From the NCBI RefSeq assembly GCF_963169125.1, contig NC_084794.1, positions 230,465,219-230,529,218 of the forward strand: a DNA stretch of 64,000 bases. Direction: 5' to 3'. The notes beneath the pieces are model-generated. The model saw only the letters and a program-made list of their open reading frames with translations. It had not been told where the DNA came from and did no database searches. The stretch's first letter is position 1. Every line of letters begins with the position of its first letter. This DNA comes from Humulus lupulus (lineage: Eukaryota > Streptophyta > Magnoliopsida > Rosales > Cannabaceae). Shown in pieces: positions 55,170 through 64,000 of the stretch. Made by a program: the position numbers and the translations under genes.

Positions 55170-57400
55170 AATGGAGGGAAACAAGAAAAATGGCTGGGTA
55201 CTTTTGGGTAGCCCGCTCAAAGCCTTTTTTTTAGCAAATGTAAAACGCAAAGGGCTAATTTTGTCTGATTCCACTTCTGCTCTGCCGCAAGAGCTACTCC
55301 GAAAGCTCCACCTTTATTGCTCGCCACTTTCATTTATTTTGCTCTCACTATTCCCTGGCTTTTCAATCACTCTTCTCTTCGTCAAATAGCTTCTTCAACA
55401 ATCACTTAATTGGGTATTACCCAAAACACTGCTTCTACTTTCCCTGTTTCTTCTTTCTCGAAAAAATTTCACTCATAAACCCTTAAACCCCTAAATTCTC
55501 TCTCCCTCCACACAACCCACTTCGTCGTTTCTATACCCTTCATCGTCATCGTCATCGCTATCAGGTATACTTTTTGTTTTTCATTTTTTTATATAATATG
55601 TTTGTATGTATGTACACATATGTACTACTGCAAAGACCCATATCTTGATATTCTACAAGTACACAAATGACCATGGTAGAAAAAACTAAATTTAAATATA
55701 GCGGCCTTGAATAAGTGAGAGGAGTAGGGCTAGATCATTCACATTCATATTAGCCTTGGATTTTACATATATTAGTAGTTTCTTTCAGAATCATTTCTGA
55801 ATAATATGTTGCATTTCTCTATTATGGTTAAGTGTTATGCTTAAATAATTATATTATAATGCAAGTAAAAAATTTGACTTTTTGGTTGTGAACTTTAATA
55901 CCCAAATGAGCAATTCTAATAAATATGTTGTTTCTGTTTAATGACATCCCATGCATTACTCATGTTGACCTATGACTATAAGAAAATCCCCAAAATGCTG
56001 AAGTTTATATGGATAAGAATCTTTACTTACATTGCAGAAAGTAGAAGTGGAAATAAGGAAGAAATTTACTTGTTTGTGAGATCTTCATTCTTTTGGCCAC
56101 CAGTGAGTTTCATAGATTCTTTTATTATTCTTTCTCTGCAGTAGCTTCAAGACAAGAACTTACGTAACTTTGTGTCTGAGGTCGTAAACTTCTAGTTAGA
56201 TTAGTTTTGAGAAGAGATCCCTACAAAACTTGTCCTATTTTTCTAGTTAGTGAACTTCTTATTTTATAGGTATTTAGCACATCCATCCTGAATTGTAACA
56301 ATTATAGAATAACTATCTATCTTGTTGAACAGGTTCCGAAGGCCCAAGTTGTTGGTGTTAAAAGTTTGTTCTTTTCCCCAAATTTCCAAATGGTTTAAAG
56401 GTTCTTTCTTTGATTCTGTATCTTAATATATTGTTCTATATTATGACATAATATAATTGGTTTGTCTTTAACAGTCTCCAATAGGAGATGAAGTTTCAAT
56501 AAGAATGGTTTAGTGCTCCCGATCCGGTTTCTCAAGGGAAAATCCCTTGGTCTTGTAAGTCAACATACCTCTATAATTTTTTAGGCTAATGAGTTCTTAT
56601 GAATATTGTTGACTGTTTTTAATAATAGATAATTTTTTAATTGTTTCATCTTTCTTTTGTCCAAGTAATCTATAGTGATTACTTTCTTTTTTAATAGTTC
56701 AAGGTATTTATTGGTTTTGTTTATGGTAGTTTACAATCACCATGCTTGAATTTTATGTGTTTATATGCAGTATTTTTTACTAATTATGATAAATAGAGAT
56801 GTCATGTTTCCTGTTTTGTTAGACATATCCTGTAAAATATATGTTAGTTATTAGAATTTTAATGAAGCAATAATACAAATCAAGAAACTTTTCTTGGTTA
56901 CAGAATGCTTGAGTAGAAAGTATTCAAGATAAATTTGTATTTTAAACATGCTTTAGTAAAACTCTTTGAAGAGGAAGATATATATTCATATGATATTTAC
57001 TCTGCTTTTTTTTTTTTTTTGCTCAATTTGTATAGACTAATCTATGTTAGCAATAAGGTATCAAGTTTGAGAAAACGACTCAACAAGTGTGAGCACCTTT
57101 TCTTGGATTTATTTTTTAGAAATGGAGCAAACAAAGCATTCTAATGTCAACTTTATTCATACTTTGTCTCAATTTTCCATATATTTGGTCAATGTTTGTA
57201 TATACATACAACTGTGTGAAACTGAGTCAGCCAACTGTGAAATCTGTTTTCTTCATCTCGTGTGATTGTTTGTTTGAGTTGAACACCAACACAAGCACAC
57301 TTTCATGGGCTTTCACTAGTTATCTTGGGAGCATTTTCATGGTTTAACATTATAAATATATAAAGGATTAACTTTTTTTTGTGGGCTAATGTTACATATG
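55170..57400 (+). other. Gene-like 5' UTR and intron material, unidentified
   Basis: Contains a CT-rich, 5' UTR-like block (55320-55560, ending in CATCGTCATCGTCATCG and a GTATAC donor-like site), then AT-rich intron-like DNA. Short possible exon pieces lie near 56335-56390 and 56475-56560. None could be assigned. It may belong with the exon at 57405. Confidence 0.3.
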
Positions 57401-57402
57401 TA

Positions 57403-57530
57403 GATCATTGTCAACGAAAGATATTGAGGTTATTGTTGGAAGTGGATGTCCTAATCTGCTGAGGAAAGCTGTTAATTCAGCTAAAAGATTGAGAGCCTAT
57501 GTCAGACTCGATGAAGGGGATGTATGAGAT
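57403..57530 (+). pseudogene. Captured exon of a VAR3-like RanBP2-type zinc-finger protein gene
   Basis: After an intron-like AG (ACATATGTAG) the frame reads SLSTKDIEVIVGSGCPNLLR and KAVNSAKRLRAYVRLDEGDV. It then runs into non-coding text at a GT (about 57520-57523), as at a splice donor. The block GCPNLLRKAVNSAKRLRAYV is, from memory, the segment just before the first zinc finger of plant organelle RanBP2-type zinc-finger proteins of the VAR3 group. No zinc-finger exon follows. The piece is about 40 codons with no stop. It is most likely a fragment carried by the CACTA element; the name is a recollection and not a search result. Confidence 0.5.
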
Positions 57531-57772
57531 TTTCCTCTTTGTGATAGTGCCCATGTGCTTAAACTGAAATGACAACACATAACACACTGAGTTTACTAAT
57601 CAAGTAAGTCACCAAAACCAATTAATTTTTCTGTATCTTTTGGCTCTATTTAGCATAAGTCTTGGAACAAACTCACATCCAATCTAGGTATTTAATCATA
57701 TTTTTACAGATATGATATGTCAAACAGAACTTTTGTCATGTATTTGATTGTTAGCATATGAAATATAGAATT

Positions 57773-57851
57773 GCATACCCCAAATACTTAGCTGCATCGA
57801 CTATCGAACCATTAACTGCAAAAATTAGATCCAACAGAGCTTGCATTCCCT
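57773..57851 (-). pseudogene. Isolated exon-like fragment, family unknown
   Basis: - strand, after a TTTTGCTTTCAG acceptor: GMQALLDLIFAVNGSIVDAA followed by KYLG and a GTATGC donor-like site. It is about 26 codons, open, with good splice borders, and looks like a captured exon of a further gene. Confidence 0.35.
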
Positions 57852-57859
57852 GAAAGCAA

Positions 57860-59440
57860 AATGAAGAACAAACAAGAGAGATTTTTATGAGTCCATGTAT
57901 ATATTATATATGTATACATGTCTATGTAATATTGAAATAGTGGATAGATATTTCCATAAATATTGAAACAAACTCCTTGACCAAACTAGTTCTTATCCAA
58001 AATGGTTTGTTCTAAAAAGATAGAAAAGCGCATACAAGTGAATGTGTTAAACTGGTAAGAGTTATCCTCATGTATTGACATGTCCATTAGCTGCAGGGTT
58101 GTACAAGGAAAGAAACTATCATATAATATAATGTACTTTGTATTCTGTAACAAAAGTTTTCGTACTACGCGCAAATATAAGCATACATAATCAAAGTTGA
58201 GATACATGCATGCATGTTATCAAAATATACTACATTATATATATATATATGTGTGTAATTCTGATGATCATCATTGTGGATTTATATATATATATCATAA
58301 TTTGCTTCCCTAAATTGTAGTTTAAGAAAGACAAATTAGGCCAATGTATATACAATCATGCATATTATTATGGCTTACTTTACATAATCTTATCATGACT
58401 AGCTATATAGCTTACTAGATAGAGAATATCCATGCATATATAATGTAAACGAGACATATATATTTATTAGCAATATATTCTTTTGCGTATATGTATATAT
58501 ATGTATGTATGTATAATTATATGGAGTAGCTATAGCTATAGGAAGAGGGACCAGTCCAATTTAGTCTAGACAAAGTTAGATAATGAAGTTGTTTGAAGTC
58601 ATACACTATTAAGACACGAGGAGAATATATAGATATGTCAAATTAAGGCATATGTAGTCTCTATAGGACAAGATTTATACATCCTGTAGTATGTTTAATT
58701 ATTGAGATTATAAAGTACTTCAACGCAGTTTAGTGGAACCTGTAGAGTTACTTAAGTGTTGCGTTTCTCGTTGTATATAGCTATGATGATCTATATATAT
58801 ATATATATATGTGTGTGTGTTTGTATAATCAGATATGAAGAAAAATTCAGAATTAAGGAACAAGAAACTGAAAACAAGTTATAAAAAATCATACTTGTCT
58901 TAACGAGGCGTTCAAGAGGTCCAAACATAGTACCACACATGATTACTTATTTTCTTCAAATTTTGCTCAATGGATTTTGAGATAGTAATAAAGGCAAGAG
59001 AGAATATATCTCAAGCACTCATCAAATACCAATAAGATAAATAATAAGAATATATCTAATACATAAATAGAGCCCTCAAAAGCTTATGCTCCACCTAATA
59101 AAACCATACACAAGCAAATAAACAAAGTCAGTAAACCAAAAACCATTCAATAAATAATAACAAAGTGTAGATTAGACAACCCAGAAAGCCAAAACTCATA
59201 AATGAATAGTTGTGGATGATGAAAAAGTTGAAGAAAATCCATAAACTTGATAAATAGACAAAATCAAATATCATCTTTTATTTATTTAGTTATTCATTTT
59301 TATTATTGGTGTTGAAAAGGTCTGCAGTGTTGGCTTTCACTTGGCCATTTAGGGGCAGAAAAAAAACACATTTCCATCTCATTGATAGTCGCACTTCCTG
59401 TTGAAGATGAGGATTGGGTTTACATTTGCATCCGAATTTC
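57860..59440. other. AT-rich interior of the CACTA element, no gene
   Basis: Several TA/TG microsatellites (about 58233-58256, 58495-58512, 58793-58820). No convincing frame. Confidence 0.5.
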
Positions 59441-60112
59441 TTATTGCAAAACATTTTGCAATTTAGAAAAAGTACAAATAGTATATAATATAATACTTAA
59501 TAAACAAATATACATATGTACAAAACCTAGAAAAAAGTTACTTGCATATCCATCCTTAGCATTTATGTTCACCCATCCACGTGTTGGATGATTGTGCATA
59601 TCATGGAACGTGGTAATCAAGCTGGGCAGTTCCTTAGTTTTAGGATTCATCTTTGGAAAACATAATGTGACAAAATATCAGTTGAATACTGAAATTATTA
59701 ATAAGATAACTGAAAATAGTTAAAATTGTACACATGTTATTACTTACCTTCTTAAATCGAGCAGAAGCGTAAGATGTCGATCCATGGAGACTTGGATATT
59801 TTTGTTTTGATCAGTTGGCAACATTTACCTTTTAGTGTTCCAAAACTGTTTAGAGGTGAAAATGTCAATACTCTTCTGTCAATCTCCATTGTGCATCCCC
59901 CTCGGTGGGTTCTTCATGGTTGCCTCGATATCATCATATTTGTCATGTTCATTGAAATATTTTTTCTTTCGACCTTTTCTATTTTTGTAGCGATCTTGAA
60001 ACTCTCGATCAATGTCGATCTCTATCACTCGCCATTCGGGGAGATTTCTGTGGAGAATGAAATACTCCTTCAAAAAAAATGGATAGAATCTTGAAATTAG
60101 AAAAAACATCAC
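59441..60112 (-). pseudogene. CACTA second ORF remnant (Transposase_24 / plant transposase type)
   Basis: - strand. The part at 60112-59879 has IDIDREFQDRYKNRKGRKKK and KYDDIEATMKNPPRGMHNGD. The part at 59650-59441 has LITTFHDMHNHPTRGWVNIN. The sequence between them is broken by stops. The 'ThKr..G.wVn..A' layout recalls the Transposase_24 (PF03004) family that accompanies TNP2-type transposase in En/Spm-like CACTA elements. It lies downstream of the TNP2 remnant on the same strand, as expected. Too decayed to function. Confidence 0.45.
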
Positions 60113-60224
60113 ATGTGAATATATTTATAAATTTACCTCAATTTTAGATATTAATCCTGTCTTGTGCTCCTTCGGAACACTCTGCCCGGAGTCATAATAT
60201 AATGACACTTGGTGACCAATAAGG

Positions 60225-62278
60225 TTACCAATAAGTCCGTCCTTTGTCACGACTATGCACCAAAAGCATCACACTGTTGACAATGCAATCAATGTACGAG
60301 TGTGCATTTTGATTCGACCCGTTTGCTAAAGCAAATAATTCATCGGTACTCTCAGGTGACTTACTTGTCACAGACCACACATCTACATAGTTGAACACAA
60401 AAAAAAAAGATGCACAATCAGATGAGTCTTGGATTGGGATTTTATTTGATGTCAAGTTTAGATCTTTTACCTTCATTTTAAACCATGTGGGAAAATATTT
60501 CTGAAGATTTATGTTTGGATTGTCTCGAATGCATTCACTGTATATCACAAGAATGAAGGTAAGATAACATTTTTTTAAGTGAATTTATTTTTAAAAAATG
60601 CATATATGTGTTGAGCTACTTACTCCATATATAGTTGGATTTCAGGGCAATTGTTGAGTACAAACCACCCCGCTTCTTTTCGATGAAGATATTCAAGGGA
60701 TATGATTTTCTTTATGCTACTTGGGCGACATTGTGATTCAAAAACAGACAACTGTCTCTTAGGAATAATAATATCTTCATTTCTTTCTAGAAGATTAAAT
60801 TTAGTCTCTACACCCTGAAGATATTGTGAACAAAAAGTCAAAGCTTCATTGGCAACATAACCCTCCACTATAAAACCTTCAGGGTGCCTTATTCCTGAAA
60901 TAATTTTTCAGCTTCTCCATATATCTTGCAAACGGATACATCCACCTCATCTAAACAGGTCCTCCAAGGATAACTTCTTGTGGTAAATGAAGAATCAAAT
61001 AAATCATTATGTCAAAAAAGGTTCAAGGAAAAATTAATTCCATCTTGCACAAGATCTGTATCACTTGATAATCTGCGTTCTCCATATCCTTAACAACCAA
61101 TGTACGAGCACAAATTTGCTGAAAGAAATCGCAAAACCTCGATGGTTGTCTTAGAAATAGACTTATCCAAGTAGCCTCGAACTCCTACTTGCAACAGACG
61201 TTGCATAAGACTGTGACAATCATGGGATTTCAACTCAATATTGTTGCCATCATTGTCAATCACCTTCTTAGAGAATTTTGAACTGAAACCATCAGGAAGT
61301 CTAAATCCTTTTATGAACTGACAAAAAAAGGCTTTTGTCATCCGCTGTGAAAGAATACATAGGATAGGGTTTTATAAACTTGTTACTATCTTCCTTAATG
61401 TGCAACTCTTCCCGAATACCCAAGTTCTTCAAGTCTACGTGTGTGTTGGTGGTGTCTTTAGATTTCTCATTCATCAGAAAATGACCGAGTAAGCTGCTGC
61501 AAACATTTTTCTCCACATGCATAACATCTAAATTGTGCTTTAGTTCAAGTTCGGAACAATAATCAAGTTCAAAGAAAATACTTCTCTTACTCCAATTTTA
61601 ACTCTTTTGGATCTCACTTTCCTTACACACCTCTAAAACTGACATTTTAACCAGGCAAACAACATGGAACATATGCTAATTGTTGGAGTATATCTTGACT
61701 ACTGAATTTTCTTGGAGGACGTATTTTTTCATATGACCCATCAAACAAGATACCATTCCTCTACTTATGGGTAGAGAATAAGAATCTTTTATGATCAACA
61801 TAAGATTCCTTCCCAATTACCTGCAATGAAGGAGTGCTTTGTTCCATGTAGGACATGGCTTATATCATTGGTCACTCCAACCAGACAAACTACTATAGGC
61901 CGCAAAATTATTGATAGTCCATAATAGTGCTACACTTATTCTGAAAATATTGTTCGTTGCGGCGTCTTTGGTTTGAACTCCTTCATCCCACAACATTTTC
62001 AATTTGTCTACCATTGGCCTAAAAAAATATCCATGTCCTTCCCAGGTGATTTTGGACTGAGAATCAATGAGGTCAGCATGTTACAAAATGGATTAAAACC
62101 ATCAGCAGCCAAACCCAATCGAATGTTTCTAGGTTCTTTGAGAAAACTCGGATATCTGGTATCAAATTGTTTCCAAGCACCCCCATCAATAGGATGGTGC
62201 ATCACATAATCTTCTTTTGATTGTCCCGTACTATTCCAAGTCATATCCTTTGTTATATGACTTGAACCATAAAGATGT
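60225..62278 (-). pseudogene. CACTA (En/Spm-type) TNP2 transposase, decayed, with DUF4218/DUF4216 parts
   Basis: - strand. The N-terminal-to-middle TNP2 (PF02992) text at 62270-62008 reads HHPIDGGAWKQFDTRYPSFL, RNIRLGLAADGFNPF, SPKSPGKDMDIFL. At 61522-61301: MHVEKNVCSSLLGHFLM and DLKNLGIREELH. At 61341-61090: FRLPDGFSSKFSKKV, then LKSHDCHSLMQRLLQVGVRG. A DUF4218-like part at 60868-60620 has EGYVANEALTFCSQYL. A DUF4216-like part at 60548-60225 covers the C-terminal region. The order matches intact CACTA transposases, which bind the element ends and cut them. Many stops, missing segments (the family's DDE residues are not all visible), and the N-terminus is cut by the LTR at 62279. Confidence 0.82.
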
Positions 62279-62630
62279 TGTAACGTCCCAAAAATGCTAA
62301 TTGGGCTTAGTGCCTTGATTAGCGTGCAGGGAGGGCATAATTGGATATGTGTGTGGTTAACTGATTAAATGTGTGACTATGTGGCATGCATGATATATAT
62401 GATGAAATGAATATATTTAAATGCATGTTTATTTGTATTAAATATGCATGTGGACCCATTCTTGATAGTTGGGGCATATCTGTAATATTGGTCCGTTGCG
62501 GGTATAAATGTTATTATATGTGAGTAAATGATTGAGACCACATTATTATGTGTATATATTTGCAGTATACAGCTCGAGGCAATCCTAGTGAGCAGATTAG
62601 CGGAATAGTCACAACGGGGTTTAAGAGATG
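62279..62630 (+). repeat. Truncated gypsy-type LTR (TGTARYGYCCC family)
   Basis: Starts TGTAACGTCCCAAAAATGC and matches the first 350 bases of 13327 (shared CTTGATTAGCGTG.AGGGAGGGCATAATTGG and TCGAGGCAATCCTAGTGAGCAG). It then stops abruptly at about 62630, where copia sequence begins. Confidence 0.75.
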
Positions 62631-63245
62631 AATTTTTAAATAGGGTGTTGGGTGCAAGATCTAGTTCCCTTTCTTCATGAAATAGGAATATCTAGATATG
62701 AGCGAGTGTTAAAGGGAAGAGCTTCTAGATCATTTGAGAGAAGTGGTTCTATCACCAGATTAGGCTCTTGATTGTGATGAGGATTTTTTACTTGTTTATT
62801 TCTTTCTCTTCTGATATTCACCCAAATTTCTTTCTGCATGTTTTGATCCTGAGAAGCAGAAGAAGATGGAGGAGAAGATGGAGTAGAAGATGGAGGAGAA
62901 GATGGATGATTTTTTTGTTTAGGAGTGAATTCTGGCTCTAGAGGGAACTCAGTGTCTAGGGGTAATTCTAAACCCCATGACCACTGAACTTCTTGCTCAT
63001 GATGGATGTGATTCCCCTGAAGCGAGGTGGGAGTGAAATAAGGAGAATTTTTTTAAAAAGGTTACATCACATGATATGAGATGTAGGATTTCTTGGTGAG
63101 TGGACAGTAACAATGATAGCCCTTCTATGTAGGATAATAATCGAGGAAAATTATTTTTATGGCTGCAGGATCAAGTTTACTCCGGTGTTGGGAGTGCATG
63201 TGGACAAAGGCGGTGCAGCCAAAAACTTTGACTATCAGAGTATTT
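62631..63245 (-). pseudogene. Copia integrase C-terminal / linker fragment
   Basis: - strand: VKVFGCTAFVHMHSQHRSKL and DPAAIKIIFLDYYPT (63240-63125), then KGYHCYCPLTKKSYIS. This is the conserved end of plant copia integrase, with one stop after YYPT. A Ser/Pro/Glu-rich linker follows (62990-62820), including tandem (gaagatggagga)n. It belongs to a copia element other than 46659-55099, on the opposite strand. The ends fuse to the truncated LTR (left) and to AT-rich DNA (right). Confidence 0.75.
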
Positions 63246-63724
63246 GTAGAAATGTAAGGATAGGGAGATTGAAGAATATACAATAAATAAATAATAGATG
63301 ATGAACTGATTACTATTAGGTATTTCTAAATTTAGAACCCTTGAAAAATAGAAATATAAATTACAAAATGGGCTTCTATTGTTTACAAGACTCTAAACTG
63401 TTTCTCCTTCTCATAGGCCCATCTTCATAATTCTTAGGAATCCATTAGGCCGGATAATTAATTAGAAACTAATTTTCTAATGAATTTATTTAATTAAAAC
63501 TAATTTTTAATTAAATAACATTTTTTATTATCTTTTTAATTTAGTTGAATTTAAATAATTAAATGAATAAAATTCAAATAATTATTTAAACTTAAGATAA
63601 GATCTTAACCAACTAAAAGATATATTTTTTTCAAATAAAAATAAAATGAGATAATTAATCTTCTAAATTAAAATAATTTAAAGAATTATTTAATTAAAAG
63701 ATAATGCTTAAAATTTTGGGATTT
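63246..63724. other. AT-rich DNA, unassigned
   Basis: Rich in 'ttaattaaa/aaataatt'. No gene; possibly an LTR segment ('ctcataggcccatcttc'). Confidence 0.3.
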
Positions 63725-64000
63725 GTTGGGAAACATTCTAGGTTAGGGTCGATGGGTTTGGAGCCAAGCCATGGAGGCTTGGCATGCATTCGCGCAAGGC
63801 TAGTGAAGGAGCAAGCACATGCGTGCGAGTGATCACGGGGCTGGGCGTGCGACCGGCGTGAAGAGGTCAAGGGGCTAGTCGAGCGGTTGGCATGCAGGAG
63901 CCGAGGCATGCGCACACAAAGAAATGCGTTAGGGTGTGCGTGCGAAGTAGGGTGCAGGGGTACTGGGCCAAGGGGCTTATCGGCGTGCGCAGGTGGCTCG
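63725..64000. other. GC-rich segment at the window edge, unassigned
   Basis: An abrupt change from AT-rich to GC-rich text with repeated 'ggcatgc' and 'gcgtgcg'. The TGTTGGGAAAC at about 63725 could be an LTR start, but the other end is outside the window. The - strand frame 63915-63694 has no recognisable domain. Confidence 0.3.

Larger units (their letters stand above)
55100..62278. mobile_element. CACTA transposon (left end to break), with transposase remnants and captured gene pieces
   Basis: Starts CACTACACCAAATACC at 55100 inside the copia RT. Subterminal 'tataata/attataag' repeats follow. The interior has gene-like pieces (55170-57850) and, on the - strand, transposase remnants (62278-59441). 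At 62279 a gypsy-type LTR cuts it. The right CACTA end was not found up to 64000. Confidence 0.65.

Noticed and set aside
63694..63915. - strand 73-codon ORF near the window end
   Set aside because: Composition-driven frame in a GC-rich repeat-like tract, with His/Arg/Ser bias and no domain.

Overview
This is plant nuclear DNA, almost certainly from a flowering plant (dicot-like, AT-rich). The evidence is LTR retrotransposons of typical plant lineages (Tat-type and chromodomain-bearing Ty3/gypsy, several Ty1/copia), a LINE tail, CACTA DNA transposons, 5S-derived Cassandra elements, and captured fragments of plant genes with GT-AG introns. The species cannot be fixed from the sequence. No intact, independent host gene was found. 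The window is a stack of nested transposons.

Left half (1-28118). A LINE 3' end with a poly(A) tail (2-873) sits in the integrase of a Tat-type gypsy element on the + strand (874-9270). That element carries an antisense extra ORF (7542 down to 2650), split by a solo LTR (4296-6452), and ends in an LTR (8594-9270). It lies in a decayed copia element (gag 9872, RT/RNase H 11545-12760, LTR from 12767). The copia LTR is split by a long gypsy-type LTR (13327-23641), and that LTR is split by a CACTA element (14658-22789). The CACTA element holds a mosaic of captured host genes: eleven correctly spliced exons of sterol delta-7 reductase (DWARF5), a coiled-coil gene tail on the opposite strand, and three exons of the Golgi tether subunit COG3. 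Unassigned LTR-like DNA follows, containing two Cassandra elements head to head in a 1.6-kb palindrome (26116-27732).

Right half (28119-64000). A second Tat-type element lies in the opposite orientation (LTR 28119-28878, antisense ORF on the + strand 29899-32267, pol on the - strand from 33105). It is cut by a solo LTR (34709-36566, target duplication ATTGA), by a chromodomain gypsy element with both LTRs (37535-46417), and by a copia element (46659 onward). The copia element is cut by a second copy of the same solo LTR, inverted (47064-48922, duplication TATAT), by another solo LTR (51870-54545, duplication GAATT), and by a second CACTA element (55100 onward). That CACTA element has transposase remnants on the - strand and at least one captured gene exon. 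A gypsy LTR fragment (62279) and a copia integrase fragment on the - strand (to 63245) close the window.

The points most worth following are: the CACTA element carrying an open, splice-competent C-terminal DWARF5 frame; the Cassandra palindrome; heat-shock-element-like clusters near the promoters of the chromodomain element's LTRs; and a TATA box and intron conserved between the antisense ORFs of the two Tat copies.
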